A stretch of DNA of 64,000 nucleotides from Marsupella aquatica. Lineage: Eukaryota; Marchantiophyta. The stretch spans positions 15,562,001 through 15,626,000 of the forward strand of contig OZ316896.1 of assembly GCA_973895155.1 (NCBI GenBank), in the 5' to 3' direction. The notes under the pieces are model-generated. The model was not told the DNA's origin. It worked only from the letters and a program-made list of their open reading frames with translations, and searched no databases. The position numbers were made by a program, and so were the translations under genes. Shown here one piece after another: positions 22,336 through 35,640 of this stretch (within the stretch, counting starts at the first letter, position 1; each line of letters begins with the position of its first letter).

Positions 22336-25324
22336 AGAGAATCATGGAGGACGTAGAGGCATCTTCAGGAGTCCATTTTTTACAGGACTTCCACATCATA
22401 CCATTTTTCAGATGTAAACTACTGTATCATATGGAATTTGCTTAGGCTGTGTCAAGACTCCCACGTTTGGAAAGGCCATAAAGCTTTGCAAATTGCAGGC
22501 TCTGTAAATTTTTGAAGCGATAGTGAATATGCACTTCATTGAGAAATTTTGAGAACTGTGAAATTTTTGCGCTCTGTCTAAATATCCGACTTCAGGTTAT
22601 GGATTAGATCCAAAGTTGGCAAACTTGGCCTTCTTGGTCAGCCACAGTTCATTCTCACTTGCAAACCGTTTAATTTTATGTGAAGTCCAACGGACTATAT
22701 TGCATAACTTTGACTAATAATTAGATGCCACGTCGTTTACCTTGAAAGTCCTTCAGCTGAAGGTACAATTCGTCTGAATGAATTGCCCTACGGATGTATT
22801 TTTGAGATTTTCTCAATTCATTCCTGTGAACGAATTGGCCTGCAACTCATCATGACTTTCGGCCAAATCTAATCATTCTCATTAGATCATGGAAGATGTG
22901 ACAGTTTACTTAGTTCTGTCGAAATTATTAAGAAAGATGCACCTTATATGCTTCTGTAAAAAATAATATTAAGAAAGATATATTATGTGAACATTGTAAT
23001 ATGGTTTCTTCATGAAATGTTAGTTTGGCAGAAAGTCTCCTTTGCTCCTAACTAGGAGATGGACAAGGTGCCACACCTGTTTCACACCCAACCTCAGTCT
23101 CCTTTGCTCTTAGATTATGATGACATTTTTTTCCTAACTATCAGATGGACAAGGTGCCACTGTGCACTTGTTTCACACCCAACCTGTGGCTCGCCCGTAG
23201 CTAGTAGGTTCTTTGAAATTGAAGATGACTGACTCATCGACTTTCTGCAATGTTTGATTGCTATCATCTCACCTATAGTACTCCCCCCTAGCTTGCAGAT
23301 TCTTTGGAAGGTTCTTTGAAATCCAAGTTGCTAGATCCACTGTAGCTCGCACTCTCTTAGAAATCTAGTTGCCAGATTGAGTCATAGACATACTCTAGTG
23401 TCAAATTTTTATATCTCACTTATGCTCGACATCACTTGCTCTCAACAAATAGTCTAGTATTGTCATATTGTGTAAGGCACGAGGCTACTTCTGCCAAAAA
23501 CATTAATAGAGATATATTCTGCCTTCGCAACTTGGTAGCGGTATAAAACGAAATGGTCCCGTCTTGCACAGTCAGCTTTCCGCTCTGCAGTTGAATGGCG
23601 CCACGGTAGTTGTAGCGGTTGCGCGGCTGCCTTTACAGAGTTTGTAGTCGAAGATGACAGGACCACAGTGCAGTTGTGCGGTTCTTTTTCTAAAAGTTTG
23701 GTACTGGAAGATGGCAATATGAGTCTGATCTACAAGCTTTAGATTTGCTTGTTTTCCCTTCTTTTGAATCCTCGAGGAAAGCAGCAATTATTATCTCCAG
23801 ATAAGATTCAAGAGCAGTTTGATCGTAGGGACTGCAGCTAAGGTTACCATCGTAAGTGCAGGAAGAGACTACCTGGTTTCCACGAACGCATCTGCGCAAT
23901 GATCACGAGAATGATCAATGTTTTGACCTGCTGTCTGCCTGTAGGTTTCCTGTTGGAGATCTAGGTATCAGCAAAATTCAATTTACTTGTCCAACGTCAT
24001 CGTCGACAAGTTCAATCTCAGAAATCATTTGTCTTTGTTAACTGTATAACATTTCGTAACAGCACACCGACAATTGCTCGTTGAGAACGTACTACGAACC
24101 AGATTACATTTGCTGGGATCTTAATTCACCATTGTTTCTACGAATGACATTTTTTTCAAGCCATGAGTTCATTTTCTGAAAAGCATACCTGCCCCTGTGT
24201 TACCTTTCTGTGGTTTGAAACCATGGTAAGCTTGAAATTCAAAATTGTTTTTGCACAGAAGCGACCAATGGATCTCAATGTGACTCGTGATAAATGACCG
24301 CTCAAAGTGTTCTGGTTGTCTTGGGCCACGAGTGGAAACACAATTGGCAAAATAAGCACCTTCCCCAACAATATTAAGTCCAATATATTGTGCTGAAGAG
24401 CTAACAAGTAAGTACCTTCCCAAATAAAATTAAGTCCAATGGAAAATGATTGTGCTGAAGAGCTAACAAGTAAGTAGCTTACCGAAGCTAATCTGGTCTT
24501 TAGAATGTCGGATGCAGAAGCATCAAAGTATGTGAAATAAGTACAGTTCAAGTGAATCTAATGGTTGCTTGAAAGCAGTGCATCAAAACATGTGACATTT
24601 TGATGCACTACACTTGAAGTAGATGTAAAGGTTGGTTGAACCTGAGTAAAGTGCTACAGTATATCTGAAAGCAAACTTGTAGTGCTCTACAGGGACCAGG
24701 GCAAAAGACGTGCCCTACAAATACACTTTGAAGTGATTGTTTTCTAATCATCTAAACACATTCTGCACCTTTGTTGAAGCTACTGAATTTTGCAATTGAC
24801 TATCTCTATTCTGATTGATGCGGAAAATAGCAGCACTGTAGGACTAGTACAGTAACTCTTTAGGTAACTTAGTGTATTTTTTAGCAACTTTACGGAGCTA
24901 AATATAATGCCCATATTGTATATCAGAGTTATTCAAGTATTTGTAATTTTCTTGATTTTTGAATAACCTAATTTACTTTATAAAGGTATATAATAAAGAA
25001 TGTTTGCCCCTTTTGTGTTTTAAACACCTTATTAATTTGGCGTTCTACACTTCATAATTTAACTTTAGTCTAACTAGTTTCAAAATAACTATTTTGAATT
25101 GCATTTGGTCTCTATGGTTTTTGTAGTTGACCACCTCATGGTAACAAAGGGCCCCGGCGAAGGCCTTTAGTGTTGAGTAAAACAACCATACTCATAAGAT
25201 ATCACACACATATGAAACATCCATCAAGTAGGCAACACAGGAGATATGTTCACCTGACCAGAGACTACATTCATGAGAACACACAAGAGAGTTTTATTGA
25301 ACTCTAATTCATTGGCTAGACCCA

Positions 25325-25495
25325 GTCTCCACAAAGTAATTTTTTTTCTTATTTTCCAGTTGGTTCCTATAACAATGAGTCTAAATTACACACACTTATT
25401 AACTAAGTAGAGTCTCCACAAAGTATTTTTTTTCTTATTTTCCACTTGGTTCCTATAACAATGAGTGTAAGTTCCACCCACTAATTAACTAAGTA
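25325..25495. repeat. Two-copy tandem duplication, ~84 bp unit
   Basis: 'gtctccacaaagta' plus a T-run, 'cttattttcca' and 'ttggttcctataacaatgag' occur twice in succession with few differences. Confidence 0.85.
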
Positions 25496-25694
25496 CAGCT
25501 AATGTAAATACTAACTGCACATCTAATATTGGAACAAAACACATGACTATAGTAATATTTCATTAGCTAAGGTTACATACTAAAGTCTCTAGACCTACTG
25601 ACCTCTAGCCTAACATTTATCCTGAACATGAAAAGCTGTGCAGAAACTACATACACTATAGTAAGAACAACGATGTGAAGGACTCCTCTATGAT

Positions 25695-25850
25695 GGTCTA
25701 CCCTTGTAATACTTGAGGGGTTTCCCGTGCTAAAAGCAGGGTTTTCAAAAGAAAAAGAAAACAAAAGTTGTTTCGACCCTTGTAATCTTTGAGGGTTTTT
25801 CAGTGTTAAAGGCAGGGGTTTCAAAAGAAAAAGAAAACAAAAACCCAGGC
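25695..25850. repeat. Two-copy tandem duplication, ~78 bp unit
   Basis: 'cccttgtaat', 'ttgaggg', 'gctaaaagcagg' or a variant, and 'ttcaaaagaaaaagaaaaca' occur twice. Confidence 0.8.
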
Positions 25851-27534
25851 TGTTATGAGAAATAGGGTAAGGCCATTGCAAACCTAATTTCTGAACCTCT
25901 CAGAAACCTGGTCCAAGTCATCTTTTCCGGGAGCTTCTCCTGATTTGAGAGGGTACATATTTGCTGGAGCAGTTTCTAGGGCACTCCCCATAGGACCAGA
26001 CCAATGCATGAGGCCTTCAAAAAGACTAGGAAAGGGACTTCATAAAATCAATATAGTTCAAAATTCACAGCAGGCCCGGTGAGACAGTGCATCTTCTTAA
26101 CACCCTCTGACTCCCGAGCTCTCTTAAAAACCCCAAAATGTGATGAACAAAGGATAACCATTAGGACTCGACAGTTTTCCTGATGCAAGGCCGATCCATT
26201 TTTTCAAAAGAGATAAAAACAATCGATCATTCAATTGGAACTTAATTACTATTCCCCATTAACAGCTAGCCTTTCACAGTAAGAATAGGTCAGATCTGAA
26301 GCTTGAACAAAGCAATGCATTCCTCACTGAACAAATTGAGCTCAAGTATTTGGACCTCAAAATTTCATGTCAAGGTAGGGCAGCCAAGACTAGTACGACA
26401 CGTCAACAAAAACATTCCACAAGTGTATTAGAAAACCCCTTCAGTCTCTTGAGACCAAAGCCTCTTTGAGGTCAAGTAGTGGGACCTGGTCATAAGGTAG
26501 TGGAGAATAACACAGCACACCGAAAAATGTCTTGTAAGTGTATAACCACATTCAATAAACTGTGTATAACTACCATACCTTCTTTAGTCATAGGCCTGGT
26601 TTGAAATTTCCCTCCCCAATTGTTGCCATTCAAACACAATTGGCTGAAAGGCTATCAAAGAAAATTCGTCTGATTCTATTGTACCCGGAAGAAGCTGAGG
26701 AAATACGCGTGACGAAAACCGCAAAAACGAAAGTCAAATGCGATTAGTCGAGTTGTACATTCACGACAGTGAAGAAGCAACGGACCTTAGATGTTACTTT
26801 CTGAGGTGATCGATCGACCCTGTGTACAATACCCAATTGTGCGGTGGGTACCATCGTCGATCGATCCCACTTTGATCCCACAGCAAGCATCGATCGATCA
26901 TCTCACAGCCCGGCCAGCACCTCGATCTCTCTACACCGTGGCCGTATTTCCATTGGGGATCAATAATTTGCTGTGGCGAGGTTATTGTCCGGATGCTGAT
27001 CGGTGATGCTTACACTGGATCTAATTGTACTCTCGCTCAGCTCGAGCGCAATGCTGGCCGCAGTTCAGATTATTAGTAAGTGCAGGAGTCAGTTGGAGAC
27101 TGTCCTGAGCTTGACGTTCCACTCGGGGGCGTCCTCGGACGCCGGACGCACTCAGCTCGCTCTTCAAAGTTCAGCCACAATGCCATATTCTGTCAGCTGT
27201 CTGTCGGTTTGGGTTTCACGGTAATTGCAATTATTAGCTTCCAGTGCATGTCCAGGCCAGCCCTTCGATCTACGCTCCTGTAAGGTATGCATTGGAGAAA
27301 TTTGTCCAGACAGTATTGTTATTACTGTCGTCCTTTTCCAATGACAATGAGGCGTCCGATCCATAAAATTCCGTTCCGTCCACTTCATGTCTCTTCATGT
27401 CACACCATGTCAACTCAGTAGTAGTCCCCTCTTATTACGGTATGGTGGGGTATGAAAGGTATGGTACTCTCTGTCTGGGATTTAATATACAATCTGATTT
27501 AATTTTATGAGATGGTGAGTGTTTTTGGAAGACT

Positions 27535-28750
27535 GGTACCTTGGCTTTTGGTATTAATTAAGGATGGAGTGATCTGGTTTATACCAAAGATATTGAATAA
27601 GCGTAGATAAAAAAAGACTGGAGACCATGCTCACAAAGATTTACAAGATCTTGGCCAAGCTTCTGGCCTTGAGTCGGAAAGTGATCTTGGGATTGAACAG
27701 CAGACAAGCTTTACAGACATATGTGTTAGAAAGGATTTCCATTACATGGTAACCAGTGACCGGCTAAATATATTTTAAGAAGAACACCCTCACTAACCAG
27801 TGACCGGCTAAATATATTTTGAAAAGAACACCCTCACTGGTCTATTTCTCCAACAGGATTTAATTTGAGAAAGCTTTTGGTCGAGTGCTCAGTTGTATTT
27901 GGGAGACCATGCATTTTCCAGGGCTGGGAGCACATTTCATGTTTTTAGTCAAGGCATTGTTAAGTAATGCTATTTCTTGTAAATGGTATGTTCACGGGGT
28001 ACATTAGTATGACTAGGTGAGTGAGACAGGGATGCCCACTCCCCCTTCCTGTTTGCCATCGCACGCAGGCGCTTCTAGACTTTTGAGATGCAGAAAGTTT
28101 AAGCTAATAGATTGCAAGATTTTCAGATCCCAGATGAGGTGAATGTTTACTAGACATTTTGCTGATTATCTGGGACTGATTATGCTGGCTACGGATCGGA
28201 AGGGGCCTTTGATCAGAGGCGCATAGAGCAATCAGTTGTTATGCATGTGCAGCTTAACCTGAGCTAAATTAATATTGAACCTCCGCAAGTCTGTTGTTAT
28301 CCCGTTGGCGCTAGAGGAAATCCCTAAGTGAGTTCGTGAGACAGAATGTCTGATCAGCGCGAGGGGAAGTTGAGAGGTATCTCGGTGCAGATTTGGGATT
28401 TCTTCGTCTCAGCTGCACAATTTCTGTGTGGATAGATTTGGGGCTTGACTGCCTTCATGGGCTACTAGATTCTTCTCCTTTCCTGGTACCTGGGTGCTGC
28501 TGGTAAAAGATGTTTTGCAAGCAATTCCCATTTAGAATACTAACGATTTTCCTTAAATTCTCAGGGGCTCTTGCATAGAAGGTTTCTTTGGGGTCGGAAT
28601 AATTAGAGAGGGAATCGAATTCCTCTTGTGCTTCACAGACGCTTTCTCGACCCAAATCGGAGGTTTGATTGACTTGTAATACTGTGGACCTGTTTTCGAT
28701 TCTATCAGAATGTAGAGGACAGGGATGTGTTCCTGGAAAAATTAAGTCTC
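27535..28750 (+). mobile_element. Decayed LINE (non-LTR retrotransposon) reverse transcriptase
   Basis: Conceptual translation across several frames and stops recovers, in the expected order, signature segments of plant L1-type reverse transcriptase. They are GVIWFIPKILN (about 27565-27600), LTKIYKILAKLLAL (about 27630-27672), RQGCPL (about 28025-28045), a relic of the FADD box reading FADYLGLIM (about 28158-28185), LNLRKSVVIPLA (about 28258-28312), DVLQAIPI (about 28510-28533) and RRFLWG (about 28575-28592). Endonuclease and tail are not recognisable. Many stops and frameshifts make it a dead, old copy. It also contains a 46-bp tandem duplication at about 27750-27838 ('aaccagtgaccggctaaata'). 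Confidence 0.75.
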
Positions 28751-31700
28751 TTCTTGCTTTGCTTAAAAATGGTGCTGGCTGATATAGATAGAGATTCTGA
28801 AAGTAAATCTTGGGCCCTTAGGGCTGGAGGTTGACTGGTTGACCGTGTTCTTCTGTGCCCGCTAGTATTGCCTATGTACGTAAAGGCTATTTTGCACTGT
28901 TTCTCCCCTTTGTGGGGTTTTCTGTCTAGGTCCCTCCTCCGCACGGTTCACGCGCAAAAAGAACTTTACGTGAGATCGGGTTTCATATGACAGGTTCAGA
29001 GGGCTTCGTGGGAAATCCGTGTCCTGGACAAACATATCCAGTGGGAAATCCAGCTTCATCAAGATTATAATATCAGCTCGTCGCCAATCTAGGAGCAAAC
29101 AGTTCATTTGGGTTTACGTTGGTACAAATGATAAATTTGTGTTGACAGCCGGTTGACAGTCTTCGCCTTTTTGCCGCACACATATCAGTCAGAGCTAGAA
29201 CTTGTGAGATTCTTTCGGGATTAGCAGGTCGACATTGAAATTCGGGTCTACTGTACCAACGTGAGCCATTGGCATGTTGTTGCATATATAGCTAGTACTG
29301 TCCAATTTTCAAAGCCTGGTGCAAGTTCTGCAGCCATGCATGAGTGACCAGAGAAACCCCACCAACGGCCTGGTTGGAGTGTATGACCCAACAACCCTCA
29401 TTGGACCAAGCCAGAAGCGAGTATCTCTCCTAGACTGCGATCCAAGCTAGGGAATGCCAATGTTTTCTACTGTTTTCTTTGTTACATAAATGAGAAACTT
29501 GGACCGTCGACTATAGCTTGCCTCAAATTCATCCTAATTTGTGTATCCGTGCAGACTGATCGAGGCTGCGCGGGTCTGCAGTACTTGTTCATTACTTCCA
29601 TGACAAGTTGGTGACTCAAGGTCGGCAATTGAACAGTGAAAATACTGTTGAGATCTGCCGAAATAGTGACCCAGCAGGTCCTCGTTGGATTTTGAAGCTC
29701 ACAAAACTAAAGCAGCCTAATTGAGTGGCTATTATTACCACATCTCTTGATCGAGAGCCGGCACTGAGTCAGGCAAAAGACGCGAATCAAATCTACTTAA
29801 CAACTACTGAGTCATTGATGACAGTAGTTCAAAGAGAAGAAAGCTTCCACGCAGGTGCACTCCCGTGTGCACGAAGTGTCATAGGAAATCTAGAAGACCA
29901 GTGATTCCGAAAATGAAAGCTACTTTGAAATGAAAGCCAATTACTGCTGCTGAATATAATAATGATATATGAGGATTGACCGCGAGATCGCGAGAAGCTC
30001 TTTCGAAGAGTAGTCAAGTTTGTTGAAATTCGTAATTTCTACAGCGCAGAAAGCGTCCTAGCAGTGAAGTTAGCATACTTAGTTCGTGAAGCTAAGATGT
30101 GAGCTGCTAAGCGTGGGAGGCAGAGCTTGGCTGGGGTTGTGAAGTGCTGCAAATGCACTCTCCCATCCAGATCTCGATGATTTCAACACAAAACATAAGG
30201 GAGAGTTTTTCAGAAGGTACAGTACGGAATTTGAAGCATTCGTTCACAACCACATTTGCGAGAGAGATATGAGTATCCAGTGTTATATATACTTTTTCTC
30301 AACTTACGTACTATTGCTGTAGGTTGTACCCAAAACGCTCGTCTACCTACCTTTGACTCAGTTCAACATAGTAAACTAGAAAGTAAGAAAAGTTATTAAA
30401 AAACTTCACATTCTCGACAATCTAAGCTTAGAATCCTGCCCCAACATATGTCTATCTGGTTGGGTTTAGAGGGTTTCGTGGTACATCCTTTTCCTGGAAA
30501 ACATACATTCCTTCCCTGTGGCTGCCTGGAAAATTGTCCAGGTGAAGGGCATAAATCTTTGGTAGGCAGCCTAGACAAACATAGAGAACCTGTCCCACAG
30601 GTGCCCCATACGGCAACATTCTCTCTTATTTTTCCCAAGGAACCCTGGCTGCTAGTTTGATAATCTACGTCATTCCAGGCAACATATTGTTGTGCATATT
30701 ATTGACTAGGCGTATATTATATCATATGTGGCCACTATTTCCATAGTGTCATTACTAGGCAGTGATTGTGATGGCGAAGTATCCGCTCAGTCAAATATAC
30801 ATCTCCTGAAGTTTTTAAGAAGGAGAAATTGTCTGACATTCATTTTGGGTAAAATCTGGCATATTTCCTACTTACTAAACACAAAATTTGGCTATTTAAA
30901 AACTGATGCAGAGCAGAATATGCACCTTGAGAAAAGAAGTCCAGGATTTGCTCCTTTTATCTATGTCCTTGGCTCTTTCAAGCGAGAAATAAATCATTTT
31001 GATACCCCCAAAAGCAGGTACAATGCGATGCTTCAACCAACAATTTTTCTATTGAGCCACCGAAATGGCAAATCAAGGTTTTCCCCGCCCAATTTATGGA
31101 TCACAGACATAGTTGCCCATACTGATTCCTCCTTTCAAACCAAGAATATATCCCCACATATACAGCAAAGATACTGTGTGCAGCTTTACTAGATGCAAGT
31201 CATGGGTCACCCGCCCAAGAACTCGCCATCAGATTGCACACCTGTGAACATTTGAATGCATGCTAAAAAGTTACTTTGAGACTTGATGCAAGAGCACAAC
31301 CAGAGGCAGCCCTGGACAATTCTTGCAGCAAATAGTTCCTTCTATTAATTGAAAGAACTTACCGAACTTACGCAACTAATTATCATTATAGCAAAGATCA
31401 TCAAACTGTAACGAGTGACATAACCTATTGATATTTATCCTATATATGAACTCCTGTCAGTGGCACGCTAGACGAAGTCCAGAAATCTCCATGATTGAGC
31501 AGGGACGTACTCGCGTACCAGCCTGCAAGCGGGCCAGCCAGGGTAGAAAAGTCCTCTGTAGTCTCGAAAACTCTCACATTGATGACAGTATTCACTTGGC
31601 CTTATATTCTCTGATGACTTTCGAAAATCGTGTTAGAACTTGCTTTCTCAGAGTACCTCCGATAGATCTAGCCTGTCGAAAAGACGACGATGATGACGAA

Positions 31701-32035
31701 TTACCAGTCCGTGCAACTAATGCCGTACCCATTCGACCTTCTTCACTGGACTGCTTTGGCTTGGTTTGGCTTGGCTTGGCTTGGAGCTAGCTAGGCTGAG
31801 CCTGGGCATCTAGACAACAGATCATAAAGCAGCTGCTTCCCAGTACGTACATTTATATTCTCAGCCAGTCCACAACCTTTAGTACACCACACATAGCAAG
31901 CCTGTAAAGTAGTGGAGACTCTCTGGCTTCCCAAGATCAGCCAAGTGGGAAAGCTGAAAACTAAGTGCCACGGATTGTGAATGCCTCGGTGCCCTGGGTG
32001 GCAAGGAACTAGCGTAGCAGGGACTCATTCGTCCA

Positions 32036-32515
32036 GGCAGGTCAGGAATTTCGAATTATTTGAGCCCATCCAGTCGCACCTTTATTCCAGCTCCACTGCA
32101 AACGAATATGGTGTTTTTTTTATATCTAAGGACGCTTTTTTTGGGGGGAAACTTTATTAACCAGGCCCATGACCAAATCCCAACTGGTCACAATAGCCTG
32201 AACAATGAAGTTTTGACAACACGATGTACAATATGTTTTAACTAAGTTATTCGGCCAGGTCAGGAATTTCGAATCATTTGAGAGCAACCCACCTTTATTC
32301 CAGCTCCACTGCAATTTATTCGGTTTTTTATATTTAAGAAGCGCTTTTGGTGTGTGTGGTGGTGGTGGTGGGGGGCGGGAGGATGGGAAACTTTGTGAAC
32401 CGGGCCCATGACCCAAATCTACTGGCAGGTCACAATAGAGTGAATAATGATGTTTTGACAACACAATACACAATAGACTGTACAATGTGTTTCAAATATG
32501 TTATTGGGCCATTTT
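32036..32515. repeat. Two-copy tandem duplication, ~235 bp unit, of a dispersed repeat
   Basis: Both halves run 'ggtcaggaatttcgaat', 'acctttattccagctccactgcaa', 'gggaaacttt', 'ccatgaccaaatc', 'ggtcacaatag' and 'gttttgacaacac'. The second unit has a GGT-rich expansion at about 32350-32375. The internal 'cccatgacc ... ggtcacaata' phrase links it to copies near 34380, 35570 and 54500. Confidence 0.85.
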
Positions 32516-32878
32516 TTACAATACGGTTTCAGACAATAAAGAATTGCATTCTACCGCCATTTGGGGCCCCATCCCATCAATTGAACTTTGATCACTCAGC
32601 CAACAAGTGAGAAGTGGGAGACAAGCGCAGATAGCACAAGGAGGAAACGGAACTGAAGCAGGGAAAACTAAGGTAACTCTCAAGACTAACCAAGGTGAAA
32701 ACGAAGAAACCCAAACTTCAGATGACTCAGAAAAGTGGAAAACCCAGCCTTTTCAATTTTCATTGTACCCCACCTTTTAGTCCATAATCATAAACATGTA
32801 TACCCCCCCTATTATACAATAGTTGCATACCCAGGGCATAAAATAATTAACGTCTATTAGCCCAGAGTGACATGATTT

Positions 32879-33010
32879 TGTGGTGGCTCACTTGAGTAAA
32901 GATTGATAGGTCTTGGGTTCAACTATTGTGGTTGACGCTTCCTAACTATTGTGGCTAACTCTTCCCTTTCTATGGGGTTTCACAGATTTCCCCTTAAAGT
33001 TGAAAAAATT
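32879..33010 (+). mobile_element. Possible second SINE-like element
   Basis: An A-box-like 'tggtggctcacttgag' (about 32901) is followed by a weak B-box-like 'gggttcaacta' (about 32937). The segment runs to an A-rich end ('aaaaaattaaaaattaaaac'). The match is weak and no boundaries or duplications are seen. Confidence 0.2.
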
Positions 33011-34334
33011 AAAAATTAAAACATTAAAAAATAACGTCTATTAGCTGCTGCAATGGAATAACAATGTGTGACAGAGTTGTAAACTAAGACCCAAATTGCA
33101 TGCACTGACAAAAGTAATTGGAGGAATAGCAAGCACAAATGATCCCCTCTTCAGGTTTTACTTTTATGTAAATCAAACTCCTTCATGGTATCCTCCAAGC
33201 AAGGGCATTGTAGGTGCATTAGGAGCGCCCACTTTTCAGTTAAATCCACTCTCAAGTACTCCATTGGAATGAGTGACACTGGAACAGAGCAGCCAACCTC
33301 CACATGGATACAAACTAGTCTGGGCTCATAAAATCCAGTGCGTGGCTTATTTAGGGAGAAACATGGTAAACCTAGGGTGAACTTTTTCTTCCTCATCACT
33401 CATATCTATACTATCATTCATAATCTACTCTATACAGTAAAGCCATAGACCTTAGTTTCCATGATAGCAACAAAATTTGATAATTAGACTATACTTGTAC
33501 TTGTGAGTAGAGAGGCATAGGGAGTCTCAGTACCAGGAGCCCTTCGTGTGCATGTGCACGGGTATTCTGGCTAGTCTTACTAACCTTCAAACCCTTTGTG
33601 TGCATCTGCATGGGTATTGGGGCTTGTCTCACTAATCCTCCAAATGACTGCTCACAAAAGTGCATATGAAATGAGAAGCTTTGTCTTAGCAATCCTTGAG
33701 CAGTTCCCAAGAAAAGATCTCTGACTTCGTTTGGTAACAGAATGATAATAGCAATGCATGCAAGGATTGTAGCTTCACTTCTCCCAATACTCTCTTTGAA
33801 CGCTGTTTGAGTGAGAGGGCTTTTGTGCAAAGTAAACCAACTGGCTTCCTAAAGTCAAATTGGATAAATAGAAGATATGCGCACAACCTCCTATTTCCAC
33901 CTTGTCCATGTGAAGGAGTGATCAATCATTCTCCACACCACCTCCTTCCATATAATTGAGAGGTGGGTTTTTCCTCCATGTAAAGGCATGATCAATCATT
34001 CTCCACACCACTTCTGAAAGCATTTCTCCCCACAGCTTTAGGCCTGGGGACAAATTCTGTTCTCGGATTTCCTCAAGGCGTCACACTGGTTCTCACCACG
34101 TTGTTTAGGGGATTTATTGGGATTGAACAGTTTAATGAAAGCTTTGAAACCAGGAAGCCTTTGGTTTGGAGCTCGTTGGAAGGAGCCAGCACTTAGCACA
34201 CATGATGAGCAATTTGTTGTCTTATTTCATTTGCAAGTTTTGTGTCCACTAAGGCAACGCCCTGCAATCTTAATGTCCTCCCTGGTCATGGCTGGGGTTG
34301 GAGGTTGAATTTTGGCTACTCATTCATACCTGCT

Positions 34335-34520
34335 CACGCTTTATTCTTTACAAAAGAAAACTCTTTTGAGCCAAAAAAAATCAAACCCATGACCAGACCA
34401 ATGTGATCACAATACACTAAACTAATATCTACTATAGAGTTGATATGATTTTGCCAATAGTTACTAAGGCCATTTTTGGCCCCCTTATCACAATACCCCT
34501 TATACTGCATTCTGTTTACT
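34335..34520. repeat. Dispersed repeat copy ('cccatgacc ... gatcacaatacactaaac')
   Basis: The segment shares 'cccatgaccag', 'gatcacaatacactaaa' and 'atatgattttgcc ... tagttact ... ggccatttttggccccc' with copies at about 35570-35640 and 38222-38672. It is non-coding. Confidence 0.65.
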
Positions 34521-35529
34521 GTAGTTGGAGTTATGGCTAGAAAGAGAAATAAAGAGTTTCTATATTTATTTCTATTCAATATTTTACAAATTTTCCAAAT
34601 TTTTTTCAATTGTTTAAATTTACATAATTTAAAAGTAAATTAATTTCATTAATTTTATCTTGTGCAGCTTGGGTAGACAATTATTTTAGATGGAGTGTAC
34701 AGATAGAATTGATGGTGTAATTAAAAAATTGATAAAGGATCATGATTGGTTCCTGCTTTTAATTTCTTCTTGCTTGGTAAATAGTCCACACCAAACATAA
34801 TAAATTAGCTTTAGGCTGATTCTTTCCACTTTTTCAGGTTTTTATTTTTTCACTCAAAACAGCAAGTCAAATTTGAATGATAACCACTGCATTTTTTGGC
34901 GCAACCTTGTGTTGTAACTTTTGATATTCCTGGGCTGAATAGGCCAACACAAATCACACTAAAATTGAAACTAGGGAAATCCTCATTAAATAAGGGACAC
35001 AAGAAGGCACATACACATTTCATTAGGAATTTTGGGCATAATGTGGCTTTTTGTCATTTTGTCAAAGGCAAGCTGGTGCTGTCCTTATCCCCTTCTACCT
35101 TGTAGAGATGTCACTTTTGAGAAAGGAAGGATAAGTACGACTTAGATTTAACAGTTACAAGCTGCTCAGGGACAACTCCAAATTGCCCTTCATTCTCTGC
35201 ACTTACTTGAAAGGGATTGTACCCTCCTTTTGGCTGAACTGTACTTCAGTATGTGATGGGGGCCAAATATGTTCGCAATATGTTTTGTCCAAACATATTG
35301 TCAAAATAGAATGAACTCTAGATGTTTGCTAGATATTAGCTCATTGTGACCAGCGAGCTTTGGTCACGGGCCTGGTTTAGTTACTGTAGGTGGTCTCATA
35401 CTAGGCTAGACCAGAATCGCTAGTTATGGGTTCATTTGATCTATTGCTTTAATTTTTGTCTCCTCCCTCCCCTCTGGTCATGGCTAGGGTTGAAGGTTAT
35501 ATTTTGGCTACCCCTTTATATCTGTGAAC

Positions 35530-35640
35530 CTTTTTTTCGTTTAGAAAAGAAAACTCTCATGAGGCAAAAATTAAGCCCATGACCAGAGCTACTGTATGTG
35601 ATCACAATACACTAAATTAGTTAGTGGACCCCTATCTGTT
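35530..35640. repeat. Dispersed repeat copy, truncated
   Basis: The segment 'gaaaactctcatgaggcaaa', 'agcccatgaccag' and 'gatcacaatacactaaatta' matches 34345-34425 and then diverges. Confidence 0.65.

Larger units (their letters stand above)
22336..27530. other. Non-coding stretch with paired local duplications
   Basis: No gene is recognisable. At least four local two-copy tandem duplications occur: about 23030-23180 ('gatggacaaggtgccac ... tgtttcacacccaacct'), 24355-24480 ('ttgtgctgaagagctaacaa'), 25325-25495 and 25690-25850 (listed separately). Around 26800-27250 the base composition rises in GC and CGATCGAT-like words cluster, but no coding exon can be supported. Confidence 0.5.

Noticed and set aside
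30728-31192. 154-residue open frame on the plus strand
   Set aside because: It has no recognisable domain, its composition is like the AT-rich surroundings, and there is no splice or promoter context. Length alone is not enough.
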